A stretch of 40,071 nt of DNA. Origin: Amphimedon queenslandica. Lineage: Eukaryota; Porifera; Demospongiae; Haplosclerida; Niphatidae. The position numbers and the translations under genes were made by a program. Shown here piece by piece: positions 11,601 to 22,505 of this stretch; position 1 is the stretch's first letter; every line of letters begins with the position of its first letter. The DNA is taken from the NCBI RefSeq assembly GCF_000090795.2, contig NW_003546343.1:127273-167343 (forward strand), given 5' to 3'. The notes beneath the pieces are model-generated. The model saw only the letters and a program-made list of their open reading frames with translations. It was not told the DNA's origin and ran no database searches.

Positions 11601-12227
11601 TGTAGCAAGTTTGAGCTGATTTGGGTCAAGTTTGGATTTTTTACGAATTTTTAAAGTTACTCCTGCACCTGTTTGTCCATAAGCAATGATGCTTCCATTG
11701 TATCCTTCAAGGACTGACATTACAATGTGCTTAGCACAAGTATCGTATATCATAACCTGACTAGAGCTGAGAATAATTGAGGGTGGGAGAACATGAAAGA
11801 GAGAGAGAGAGAGGGAGGGAAGGAGGAAGAAAAGAGTAGAAAAGAATAAAATTAGTGCTACGAACAATTTGTTACTAATCATTACCTTGGATCAAACACA
11901 ATGTCAAAGAAGAAGTTCTGCGAGTTTGAGGAAGAGTCTGAATTTTCAGAAAGCTCCTCCATATGAAAGGCGCTTGGTCTCCTTTTAGAAGGCTCATTCC
12001 TTGTAATAATGACAGCACTGTGAACCAACTCGACACTGACGCACTGCAACAAACAAAAAAGCAATCAAGAATCATGAAGGAGACATTTGCAATTTACATA
12101 CATCAATGGCTCCTTCATTCTTCTCTCGCTCTATCTTTGGTCTAACTCGGACCGCAACTTTGAAATTATCAGAGCCTCCTCCACCAGGAGCAGGTTTAGC
12201 TCCTGATCCTCTTCTACTAGCTTCCAT
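6828..12227 (-). CDS. kinesin motor-coiled coil-DEP-ankyrin fusion protein (kinesin-2/OSM-3-like motor)
   Basis: A microtubule motor with an unexpected tail. The ATG at 12227 begins [18 protein letters not shown], then FKVAVRVRP. Motor motifs in order: [19 protein letters not shown]-loop (split by an intron at 11178-11668), [20 protein letters not shown] switch I (about 10630), [11 protein letters not shown] switch II (about 10530), [19 protein letters not shown]. The neck RAKNVKNK...[12 protein letters not shown] resembles kinesin-2 (KIF17/OSM-3). Coiled coil follows (exons from about 10120 to 9240), then a Pro-rich linker (9240-8990). A DEP-like domain follows (exons near 8930-8815, 8755-8642 and 8550-8470; [23 protein letters not shown]). 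Eight or nine ankyrin repeats come last (8197-6828; [43 protein letters not shown]). Nearly all splice junctions checked across motor, DEP and ankyrin exons keep phase. One junction near 7583-7612 did not resolve. Separate genes remain possible but are not favoured. Confidence 0.8.
8470..8935 (-). other. DEP domain-coding exons within the kinesin gene
   Basis: Three phase-compatible exons encode a DEP-like fold: [15 protein letters not shown], then [27 protein letters not shown], then [13 protein letters not shown]. This matches the usual DEP order: basic strand, F-G-x-x-x-V/A-x-W, G-x-x-L-L-x-x-G-L, and a final aromatic strand. DEP domains commonly mediate membrane or GPCR/Rap-effector association. 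Here the domain lies between motor coiled coil and ankyrin repeats. Confidence 0.7.
8573..8629. repeat. (TAA)n microsatellite
   Basis: About 19 AAT/TAA triplets in the kinesin-gene intron following the first large DEP exon. Shorter TAA tracts lie at about 7857-7890 and 8212-8242 in the neighbouring introns of the same gene. Confidence 0.95.
11205..11663 (+). repeat. 186-bp intronic tandem repeat, array B
   Basis: About two and a half units fill the kinesin P-loop intron (11178-11668). Palindromic cores start at 11308 (one mismatch, CCCTGTGCTATAG...) and 11494 (perfect), 186 bp apart. The array ends ...AAAGTTACTCC only about 6 bp from the exon edge, so nearly the whole intron is repeat. Confidence 0.9.
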
Positions 12228-12560
12228 AAAGATTAGTAAAAGAGACTCAAATACAAAATCTACTGCACCAAACAAGGGTGGGGCTGCTCCACTGTTAAAT
12301 GTAGGCGTGGTTTAAATGGCCACGCCCATAATGAATAATAATTATGTGGTAAGATTGGAAAAGGGAAATTTTAAAAAAGAAATAAATGAACATAAACAAA
12401 AGTGATATATATAATAATAAATAATGTGACAGAGACAACAACAATAAGAACAACAACTCAACAATCACAAAACAACAACAACAATAATAACAATAGGAGA
12501 AATTAATTAATAATGTTCTATGAAGGTTGTCAAGGTAATGGTGTTGCTATGGTGAAGTGT
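12228..12560. promoter_or_regulatory. intergenic region between Homer 3' end and kinesin 5' end
   Basis: Holds the kinesin promoter and the Homer 3' UTR. Close to the kinesin start is an inverted pair of boxes, GGCGTGG (12304-12310) and CCACGCCC (12320-12327), about 80-100 bp upstream of the ATG. The rest is A-rich, with AACAACAACAATAA-type simple sequence at about 12430-12510. Confidence 0.55.
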
Positions 12561-14738
12561 CTATTTGAGGGCATTGCCCAAGTCTTTATGTGTCGCGAGT
12601 ATTAGTTGGATCTGCTGTCCAAGTTTAACATGCTTCTCTTTAGCAAGGGATAACGAAGACTGATGTGACGACTTTAAATTATTTAATTCTAATTTAATAT
12701 CTGATAGCTGTGACTCCAGAATGGCATTAGTAGCTGTTGCTTCCTATTAGCAAAGCCACTAATCATCATTGCTATTCTTATTATTATAATTATTACTTGT
12801 AGTTTATCCTGCGATGCCTTTAAAGATGCCTGCAATGTTGTGACTTCCTATTAAGACGAGTTTAATTTAATTCGTTAATTTTAATTAATTTATTATCTTA
12901 CGGTTCGCTTGTCTTGCAGGTCAGTTTGTACTGCTGAGAGAACTTCTTTTAATTCTTCATTTTCCTTTGTCACTGATTCAATCTCGCGTGAATTATCTTC
13001 TTGCTTTACAATCTTAAAGAGAGAGAGAGAGAGAGAGAGAACAGAAAGAGACAAAGAGTAAATAAACAAATAAAGCGTTATCATTACAGTGTACCTTCTT
13101 TTTCAGTTGGTCACATTCATCTTTATATTTCTGCAGCTGTTTCTTCCACTCGGTCACATGCTGTGCGCTCTCCTCAAGAGCTGTCTTTAACATTGTATTG
13201 CTGTTCCTTAACGTCTGCATCTCACTCTCCCACTTCTTCACATTCTGGGCACTGATAGAACAAACATTATTATCAATAATAATAATAATAAAGAAATAAA
13301 TCATTTATTATGATACTACTAACCTGCTAGCCAGAGCAACTTTTAATTTACTATTTTCAAATTTCAAAGACTCAACTTGAGCATCCGATGAGACTTGCTT
13401 TGACGAAGAAGAGCGAGTGACAGAATCATTAACAACAACCTAAGGAATACAATGCTAATGCTAGAAATAATTATAACCATAAATGTACATGTACATCTAA
13501 ATACAAATTATAATACATGATTATAAAGGTGATAGTACATGTACATGCACATACAAATAATAATGATAATATAACACTCTTATAATTCAATTTACTACAA
13601 CTGAAGATATTTGAGGCATTCTTACATCATCATTATCCTTATCATTATTTCCATTGAGACTAGAGCTGGGAGCTAATGTCTCTGGTGCTGTAGTGAGAGA
13701 TGCTTGAGTAGTTGAGAGAGTGGGAGATGTGATGGGTGAAGAAAGAGGAGGGGTACCTCCGCCATTTTGATCAGATGGGATATCGATTGAATCTGATCTG
13801 CTATCAACTAGTTTGCTATTATAAATATAGACAATAATTTTTAAAACAGTAATACATGTAGTTTTATTTCACCTGTTGGTGATAGATGTGTCTTGCAGAG
13901 TGGAATTATCCATGCTGCTAGAATCCTGCTGAGACGTTGTTTCTTGTTGCTGCTGCTGTTTCTGCTTCTTCCTTTCCTCGAGGAGAGCCTTCGCTGCCGT
14001 TTTTGCTTCCATAAATTTGTCGGAAAACTATAAAAACATTGTCAATGTTAGTACAAAACAATACTGATATTATTAATACGAGTAAATGAAAACAAATCAT
14101 TATTATTATATATATATATATATATATACATGTGCAAGTACAAAATGATAACAATCAATTAAATCTGATATCATTTTTGTATAGTAAACTAGCAATACCT
14201 CACCATAAGTAAATCTTTCTCTGTACCAAACCCCAGACCATATATGGTATTAGCACGGTGGTCTGACCACTGGCCAAACTTTGGAGACGTTTTATTGAAA
14301 CTCATATTAGCAGTGACAGTGCTATTGACGAGTGGCTATGACAATAATCATGGGGAAAAAGGGGGAAACCAAGAGAGAGAGAGAAAGAGAGAGAGAGGCA
14401 AGAACAGAAAATGAACAATTATTATTGTTAACTAAACACGATGATAACATTAATAATAAATATGATCGTATAAGTGAGTATGTATTTATCGATGTGTGTG
14501 TGTGTACATGTATCCAGTACCTTCTTTCCTTCAAGAGCAATGATTCGGTAAGTCTTTCTGTTGGTATCATGATAGTACGTCACACGGACAGCAGAACTTG
14601 ATGAAGGCAGCCATTTCTTTTTTGTTTCCGGATCAATTTGAAATACGTGTGCTTGCACGCTCAGAACAGCTTTCTCACTACAACAAAGTAAATTAGATCC
14701 TTTACAATAGCGTGTCTTATTATAAATATATACCTCAT
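12561..14738 (-). CDS. HOMER: Homer scaffold protein (EVH1 + coiled coil)
   Basis: Homer binds proline-rich PPxxF ligands (in animals mGluR, IP3 receptor, TRPC, Shank) through its EVH1 domain and multimerises by its coiled coil. The ATG at 14738 sits in a 5-nt coding mini-exon (ATGAG) joined to the exon beginning at about 14681, giving [23 protein letters not shown]1 landmarks: [15 protein letters not shown] with the ligand-binding Trp, [38 protein letters not shown] and [16 protein letters not shown]-rich and Ser/Thr/Pro-rich linker follows (about 13990-13640). Then come coiled-coil exons matching Homer ([39 protein letters not shown]) down to ...[10 protein letters not shown] and TAG at 12561. 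Intermediate exons are short. Divergent from syntrophin, 322 bp between starts. Assignment is strong. Confidence 0.92.
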
Positions 14739-15060
14739 TATGCTTTAACTGGTGGTAGAGGATCTTTGCTTGAACTTTTATAGCCTAAAATCGGTATGGA
14801 CGACTGGCCTATAAGACTTATGGGCGACTTTTCTTTGAAATACGGGACAATAGAAAAATGGAGACAAGAGGGACCAGAAAAGGAGGGAGGAATAAACAAC
14901 TCAAGACAAAACAGAGGGAGAGAGAGAAAAGAGACTGTATCAACACCCCCAAATAACCACACCCTTCAAACAGTTACCATGACGACCGGTAAATGAGCCA
15001 CGCCCTTTTGAGCCACACCTTTTTGCTTTTGGGCGTATCTCGTTTTCTGCAGCAGCAATT
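14739..15060. promoter_or_regulatory. divergent promoter region, Homer / gamma-syntrophin
   Basis: A 322-bp gap between divergent start codons. It contains several GC/CACCC-type boxes on the syntrophin side: CCACACCC (14957-14964), CCACGCCC (14998-15005), CCACACC (15013-15019) and GGGCGTA (15031-15037). These resemble KLF/Sp sites. No TATA box is obvious. A purine-rich stretch (GAGGGAGAGAGAG) lies at about 14910-14930. Confidence 0.5.
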
Positions 15061-17300
15061 ATGGTGAGCTACAGCAATACTACTGATGTCCGTTTGCTTC
15101 AAGAGGACAGGGAAATTGTTCCCATCAGTTTAGCCATTACTAAAGATAAACTCATTATTGGAAAAAGGAATGAAGCACTGATACGACTAGCAGAAACTAA
15201 AGTAATACCACAATGACTTTCATAATCAGGCAATTGAATGTAATCACTCACTTTCTGTTCCCCTCCATCAGAAAAAAAAACTATAAAAATAAAGAATTTT
15301 CTTATTTTTAGTTTCGGTCAAAATTGGTAGAAATCCCTGTACTATAATAGTACAGGGACTTTGGCCCAATTTTAGAGCAACCTTATCATTCATAAAAATT
15401 CAAATTTGATCTCAAATTTTCTACTCAAAATAAGTACATTTTTTCTCCTCTCTCTCTCCATCTCCTTCTTTTTTTGTGTCAGGAAGGGTATAACCATCGT
15501 GAAGTAACTCTAAATAAACGAAATGAGAAATTAGGTCTTGTACTGAAGGTATGCCATTATGCACATTATTTGATGCTTTAATATGTTCATAATTATAATA
15601 GGGTGGGTTCGATAGTAATGATGTATTGCAAGTATCAAGAGTTGAAGAAGACTCTCCTGCAGGTAAGCCACAAGTCTGTGATATTAGTTTATAGTCTTTG
15701 TATCTTAGCTGAAGCTGATATCAACCCTGGTGTCCTATTAGTCCAAGTTAATGTTTTCATTTTAATAATTGTAATTATTGTATAATTATTATTGATAGAT
15801 TAATGGTACACCAGTGCTGAATAAATGTCATGATGATGCTGTAAGCTATTATTACACATTTCATAGTAACTAATAATGCTCTTATGCAGATTGACATTAT
15901 TAAGAATAGTGGAGATGCTGTACAGATTCATATAGTCTCGCTAAGAGCTAAAGAAAGAAGTCCAGGAACAACTGATGATGTTGGACTAAACCTATTGACT
16001 TTAGGTCAAGATCATGAATTGCCACTAGCTTTATTGTACCTAACGCAATACTCAATGAAACAAAACAGATTATTGTACGTTGAGGCTTAACATTAATACA
16101 AATATTATATCTATTATTATTAAATAGGCCGGACTCACTGCACATTATAGTCCATCCTTCAGATGCTGGTAAAGAGAAGAAAGAGTTTATACTAGGATCC
16201 AAAAAGAATCTTGATGTTATTATTAAAGAATTGAGTAAAAGTATTATATCTGCTAACAAGAAGAAGGTAATGAATCATCTCACTCAATAATGTATTTTAT
16301 TTATTTAATTTCTATTTTTAATAGGTTGATGAATTAAAGAAAAACTTTGACTTACATGACGTAATATTTTTAATAATGCACAATAATAATTATGTTTTTT
16401 CATATGCCCATAGTTGATACTAGTATGCTGGGTAAATGAACTGATGGCATCATCAAAACAAAGCAAAGTTTGGATGAAAAGGCTACTCGTTTTAAGAAAT
16501 GAAGAATTGGAGATATACAGTGACTTTCCAGTAAGCAAAGTGATTGCATAATATTTAGTAACATTTTTGTGTATAGAGGACTGCTGGAGACTGGCAGTCA
16601 CCTGAGCTACACTATGGTGTATGTGACATTACATGGGGCCCATTGGTGAAGAATGATACTAATAGTCATATATATCGTCCTCACTCAATATCACTGCAGT
16701 CATCAACTGGAGGAAGGCACATTTTATCATTTGGTATGTGTTTGGTTCTTATTGTTTTCTCTATCTAATAATCATTGCACATATATAGAATGTGATATTT
16801 CACTTCATTATTGGGAAAGAGAATTGCTCATGGAAATCAAAGATGTTGTCATGAAAATAAATGTATGTTTGCTCCTATGTAAGATCAGCAGGGTTGCCAA
16901 TAAGGGAGTGACAGGGCTTATATTTACATTGTTCATTGCCATCATTAGCAACCCTGATTATCATTTCCTTATATTATCATTAGGCTAGAACATTTGCTGC
17001 AAAGTGGGAAGGAAATGCTGTTGATTTAACAATCGATCTACAGCAAGGTTTTATCATTGAAGACTCAACTACAGCAGTAATAATGATACTGTCCTCTTAT
17101 AAATGGTTTTATATTGACACTTATAGACTAAGCACTGGAGCAAGAAATTTGAAGAATTGGAGTCATCCAGTGATAATGGGAGCAAGGTGTTGTATCTTAC
17201 CTTTAAAGATGGTGTTAAGCAATGTTTGGAGCTGACAGAATTACATGCAGTACTTTATACAATTGAAGCATTTCTAAAAACAAGAGTTTCTCTCTTATAA
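15061..17300 (+). CDS. SNTG: gamma-syntrophin-like scaffold (split PH / PDZ / PH / SU)
   Basis: Syntrophins are adaptor proteins of the dystrophin complex. The ATG at 15061 opens exon 1 (47 codons to 15201), a PH1-half with the syntrophin pattern PISLAITKDKLIIGKR. The PDZ domain follows over short exons: REVTLNKRNEKLGLVLKGGF (carboxylate loop LGLVLKGG), VLLVQ|INGTPVLNKCHDDA, DIIKNSGDAVQIHIV. Next come PH1 second half (SLHIIVHPSDAGKEKKEF), then the second PH (VCWVNELMASS...KVWMKRLLVLRNEELEIYSDF). The C-terminal unit is RTFAAKWEGNAVDLTIDLQQ and KFEELESSSDNGSKVLYLTF, ending in TAA. The last part lines up closely with vertebrate SNTG1/2 (DLTIDFSTGF, SSDDGKSK), hence gamma rather than alpha/beta. 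A degraded 186-bp repeat lies in intron 1. A polyadenylation signal AATAAA follows at 17312. Confidence 0.87.
15300..15440 (-). repeat. 186-bp family repeat, single degraded copy C
   Basis: One partial unit in syntrophin intron 1. The palindrome at about 15335-15357 has the same arms (CCCTGTACTA/TAGTACAGGG) with a 3-bp longer centre. Downstream ...GACTTTGGCCCAATTTTAGAGC, AAATTTGATC and TTTCTAC match the consensus. Confidence 0.75.
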
Positions 17301-17311
17301 AACTTTTTCTA

Positions 17312-17317
17312 AATAAA
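17312..17317 (+). other. polyadenylation signal AATAAA
   Basis: Canonical AATAAA 12 bp after the syntrophin stop codon and about 110 bp before the EXTL3 start. This implies a very short 3' UTR. Confidence 0.55.
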
Positions 17318-17384
17318 TTTATTTTTTGCAAAATAAAAAGCAAATTAACTAGACTAACTATTAAGAATAGTTTGTTAATAGAAA

Positions 17385-17410
17385 GGCGTGTCTAACCACA
17401 CAGCCACACC
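17385..17410 (+). promoter_or_regulatory. CACCC-type boxes upstream of EXTL3
   Basis: GGCGTG (17385-17390), CCACAC (about 17396) and CCACACC (17404-17410) lie 20-45 bp upstream of the EXTL3 ATG. They are variants of the inverted GGGCGTGG/CCACGCCC pairs at other genes here. Confidence 0.35.
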
Positions 17411-17429
17411 TCTTTCATGGAGAATAAAA

Positions 17430-20400
17430 ATGAAGAGAAATTACAGAGTTCTTCTCTTCATCTTGTTCTGTTTACTTGTCTCTACTACACTAATACCCTA
17501 TCTATTATTGGACACTTTATCAAATGACCCCGCTACTGAACTACCTACCATCATTTCATCTCTACCTCCTACAGCAAGAAAAGCTCTTGACCTAAGTAAT
17601 GAAGATGAGAGAGTTCTAAAACAGGACATAAACGAGCTGACTCGTATTAAACACTCAGTTAGGAACGAGCTAAGAGAATTAGAGGCACAGCGTGTAAAAA
17701 TTGTACAGGACACTGAAAATCACAAACTAATCTTATTTAAATTACAAGACAACATTGCTGCTGCCCGAAAAGAGCTACAAATCACTCAGCATGAATTATC
17801 TAAAGTTTCACACGAGTTGTACTCAGCTACTAAAGCGTATACTCCTCAGACTATCATTACAGCTCCACCAATTGTTATCTTACCTCGTGCACCTTTTTAT
17901 CCAGTTAACGACAAACCACGCTCTCTTTCTAAATCCAGTCACCTTTTTACTCCATGTTCGCTGATGAAGCCATTCAAAGTATTTTTATATCAAAATAATC
18001 AAAAAGCCAATAAAGAAGCTGTTGAATACCTGAAGGACATTGATAGTCTAACTCACAGGAAAGAGGAAGCGTGTCTCCTTGTTTCAATAGACACTGGCGC
18101 CAACACTGATGAAGAATACAACAAAGATGATCATGTACATATTATACTGACTCTGCCATATTCATCTCCTTCCCAATCTTCTTTGTCAATAAGGCGAGAA
18201 GTCCTAACTGCCCAGTCCGTCCCGTCTACCCATTGGAGGTATGGTCATGACATTATCATTCCATCATTAGTAGCTGCTAATGATCAACTTTGGAGCCTTG
18301 TACCAGCTTACAGGCAGTACTATTTCTATTTTGAAGGCAAGCCAGTCACAAAGTACGACAGGGACTTTTCTTTATGGCTACAGAAATTGACTGGTGGGAC
18401 AAAAGGTGACGTATACATTAAAACCAATTGCAGTACATTGAATATCACAAGGATATCGGGTGGTTGGGGTTTATGTGGTGATGATAAATCAAGATCGTTA
18501 TTATTAATGAAATCGACTTATTCGTTAATCGTATCTGCTAATAATAGCATTGTGGATTATATAAGATTATCTGAGTCGTTAGCTTATGGCTCTATACCAG
18601 TAATCATAGGCAAAATGGATCTACCATTCGGATCAATATTGGATTGGAACAGTGCCTGTGTTACAATACCTGTTACTGAAGTTCATGAAATATATTATAT
18701 ACTACACAGGATAACTCACGATCGGCTACTAGAGATGAGAAGGATTGGTAAATTCTTTTACGATACATATTTTAGCTCTTCCGTTCAGATAATAAAGACA
18801 GTGATATCAATAATGCGCTATAGAATGAACCATCTGCCACCTCTGGTCACTGACTACCAACCAAAGAGGATTAAAACTTACGGCATTCAAATAAACCACT
18901 TTGATTCACCTCAGTTTAACGGAAGCATGTCAGTCTATACGTATGAGTTCTGGAACCGGCCCCCTGGACCATTTTACATGTATCCGCATTCGCCTGCTTA
19001 CAGCCCTTCTCCTGTTTCTGGTAGCCATTATCCAACCATGTCACCCAACGAATTAAAAAAACTCCCTCCTCATATTGTTCAAGCAGCTGGCATTACTGGA
19101 CCATATTTTCAAAACTATTTGCTAGGGGATGTCCCAGGGGAATACTTCACAGTAGTAATGCTCACCTATAGAAGGGAAGAAGTTGTTAAGGAGTCTATTG
19201 AGAGATTGAATGGACTTGATCATTTAGCAAAAGTCATTGTTGTATGGAACGATCCTGACACTTCTCCTTACACCATTGAATGGCCAACCCTGTCTGTCCC
19301 TGTAGAGGTAAGTTGTTTTTTATTATTGCTATCATTGTTATTGTTTTCGTGTGTCAATATTATTATTATTATTATCATTAAGTCTGCAGTATTATTATTA
19401 TTGCTACCATTGTTGTTGTTCTTATATTATCGCCCTAAGGTAATATGGTGTGAAGTGAACAGTTTAAACAATCGCTTCTTGCCATTTAATGGAATAAAGA
19501 CGGAAGCCATCCTCTCCATCGATGACGATGTCTACCTCAGACATGATGAAATACAGTTTGCTTTTAGGTCAGTATTAGCATTATAATGATGATTATGTTA
19601 TATATTAATCATACTGATGTTCACTTTGGCTAATTTTTACTGGTTTTCTGCAATAGAAATAAGTTTTTTCTAGCACATAAGCTAAAACATGAATTTCTAG
19701 AATAGCCAATTCACGAAATTTAAAACTTTCTGATATACTGACATATTGACACTAATGATGATAATATTGATTTCATTATTGAATGTTGACAGGGTGTGGA
19801 GAGAATCTCGTGATAGACTAGTTGGATTTCCTGGCAGATTCCATTCCTACGACATAAAGCACAATTCCTGGCTTTATAATTCAAACTACACCTGTGAGCT
19901 ATCAATGGTGCTTACCGGAGCCGCCTTTTTTCACAAAGTAAAAAATGATAATGATAATAACGATGGACATAATAATTACTTTTTTAGTATTATTCGTATT
20001 TGTATTCGTTATGGCAGCCAGTGGCTGTAAGAGATATGGTTGATAGTAAGATGAACTGTGAAGACATAGCTATGAATTTCTTAATTGCTCACGTTACACG
20101 GAAGCCTCCACTCAAGGTATGCGAAGCAATTATTTTCAAATTAAACAAATATCAATCATTTTTTGATTGAATGTTGTGTAGGTTACATCAAGATGGACTT
20201 TTCGTTGTCCCAACTGTCCGGAAGCTTTGTCTCAAAACGAAGCCCATTTTAACGAGAGACACTCCTGTATCAACAGTCTCGTTAAGGTTGTAATCATATA
20301 ATAATTAATTTCATTATTATATCTTTGTCATTGTGTTGGTATAGATTTATGGATATATGCCTCTGTTATACACTCAGTACAGATTGGACTCTGTTCTATT

Positions 20401-20449
20401 CAAGACAAGACTGCCTTCTCATTTAGAAAAATGTTATCAATATGTTTAA
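17430..20449 (+). CDS. EXTL3: EXTL3-type exostosin, heparan sulfate glycosyltransferase
   Basis: A Golgi type II membrane enzyme of heparan-sulfate chain initiation. The ATG at 17430 ([20 protein letters not shown]) gives a short cytosolic tail and one signal-anchor. A coiled-coil stem follows (about residues 60-135, [20 protein letters not shown]). The GT47 exostosin domain contains the [18 protein letters not shown] segment and [20 protein letters not shown]. The GT64 domain includes [27 protein letters not shown]-type strand, [31 protein letters not shown] (metal-binding DDD), [54 protein letters not shown], and [16 protein letters not shown] to TAA. Exon 1 is very long (17430-19307). Introns follow at 19308-19439, about 19568-19792, 19939-19987 and two more. 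The order matches vertebrate EXTL3 throughout. Confidence 0.95.
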
Positions 20450-20544
20450 TTCAGAAATAATCACTGTGCATAGTTAGTCTTATTTCTTATCATTGCTCAA
20501 TGAATGTTGTTGATTGTAATTGAATACAGTAATTAATTGTTAGT

Positions 20545-20573
20545 GGGCGTGGCTTAGTATAATAACCACGCCC
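20545..20573 (+). promoter_or_regulatory. inverted GGGCGTGG ... CCACGCCC pair upstream of ARHGAP18-like gene
   Basis: GGGCGTGG at 20545-20552 and its exact reverse complement CCACGCCC at 20566-20573, 13 bp apart. They lie about 100 bp before the chosen start codon, in the 222-bp gap after EXTL3. Probably paired binding sites for a KLF/Sp-like factor (inference). Confidence 0.5.
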
Positions 20574-20671
20574 ATATCATAACATTAATGTTGTTTACCC
20601 TCCTGCTGGTTGGGTGGGATCGTTTCTCTTTAGTCACCTTCTCTCTTTCCTCTCTCTCTCTCTCTCTACTA

Positions 20672-21337
20672 ATGGCTCACAGGCCGAGACTAGGTCATGT
20701 TATACTTACGCGTTATGCAAACAAACCGGAAGAATTAGACTGTTTTCTCTCAGAAATGGAAGAGATACGACAAAAGGAAGATAGTGCCATTTCTAACTCT
20801 TCAGAGACCAACCACGCACAAAACGCTGGAGGAGAAGACGAGGACTCTGACAATAACGAACAAGAAGAAGGTTAGAGAAAGAAGCATCTAGCATTATTAT
20901 GGTTGTGATGATATTTTAAATCCGCAATATATAGATGCCAACTGGCTCAAGAAAGCTGGTTTTGAAAATTTCGTCGCTTTAATGGAGAGTGAGTTTAATG
21001 GTGAATGTGTTGTGTATTTATTTATTTATTAATGTGTACAGACACGCAGGGTGACGAGTGTCCATCGTCCCACATTGATATCACCGGGTTACCGAAGGCT
21101 CACGCGGTGGCCATTCGACAGAGAATGCACACACTTCGTACGACTATCAGGTATTGCGCAATAATGGGTGTGGCCTCGTGGATTATATTAGTGGGGTTTC
21201 TTTAGGTCGAGACGCGGTCTTGAAAAGAGAAGAGGTTCTGGTCACAGTGATGTGAGGCATTTGTTTATGGAATCGAAACAAGTAAACTGTTATTATTATC
21301 ATCATCATTATCAATATTATTATCATCATCATCATCA

Positions 21338-21369
<32 letters not shown>

Positions 21370-22436
21370 TATTATTATTATTATTATAGCATGTTGCCGA
21401 TAGCTCAGATAGTTCTGTTGAATTACGCTCAGTACAATCTCGTAAATCCACACCTTCTCTTCAATCAATACCTAGCGAATTATTACTTGACGAAGCCCCA
21501 CCCCCCTCTACTAACACACACTCCTCTATTACCGATATTTCATACCCACCTACTCCACCCACCACTGATGACACATGTCCCACAACCCCGCCCACTACTG
21601 ATTTGAACGACCCTGACTCTCCCATGGCTAAACCCCCTCCTAGTGACCTTCCTTTATCTAAGAACTCATCACCCTCTCCGGACTCTGGTACCACACCGAT
21701 ACAGGCTGACATTAAACTAGTAAGAATATAATTATTTTTAAATTATTAACTGGTAAGAATAATTATTTTAAAATTATATTAAATAGTAAGAATAATTATT
21801 TTAAAATTATTAAATAGTAAGAATAATTATTTTAAAATTATTGCTATCCTCCCTCTCTCTCTCCTCCTTCTCTTTCCCTTGTAGTCATTTTGCTTATCGA
21901 GCTATTCTCAGTTATCAAAGTCCGAAAGTTTACCGGTAAAGAAATAACAAATAAAGAAATAAACGAATGTATTATTAATATTCATTATTATTATTAATAT
22001 TCATTATTATTATTATTAATATTATCATTGCTAGAGCATATCACTGGATCCTGACTCACTCGGCATAACAACAGTTGAGGATCTATCAGACGGTGATATG
22101 GAGAAAATTAGATGTTTAGCCCATATTGAGCTAACCATTACCTTTGAGGAGAACAGCATACCATTTAAAACACTTAGAGCACCAAGACAAAAAGGCAACA
22201 GTTAGCTGTACTTTATGTATCTTAAATTTATTATTGCTCTTGTTTGATAGTTGAAGAGAAGCAGTTTGGGTCCAGTCTGTCTGTACTGTGGCAGTTGGAC
22301 CAGCAGAGATGTCCCAAAGCTGAGGTCCCGATCATCTTCAAAGAAATGATACAGTTTTTAGAAAATAATGGACTACACGATGAAGGGATATTAAGAGTTC
22401 CTGGATCAAAACAGAAAATTAAAGTACAATCTTGTC

Positions 22437-22505
<69 letters not shown>

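Noticed and set aside
12273..12275. Upstream start giving a longer kinesin N-terminus
   Set aside because: That codon is TTG, not ATG; the first ATG in frame is at 12227.
17388..17390. EXTL3 start at 17388
   Set aside because: The codon is GTG. The first in-frame ATG is 17430 and gives a normal type II signal-anchor.
20588..20671. N-terminal extension of the ARHGAP18-like protein from the ATG at 20588
   Set aside because: It would translate a pyrimidine tract into Ser/Leu repeats and a hydrophobic leader unlike the family. The ATG at 20672 fits the aligned N-terminus better.
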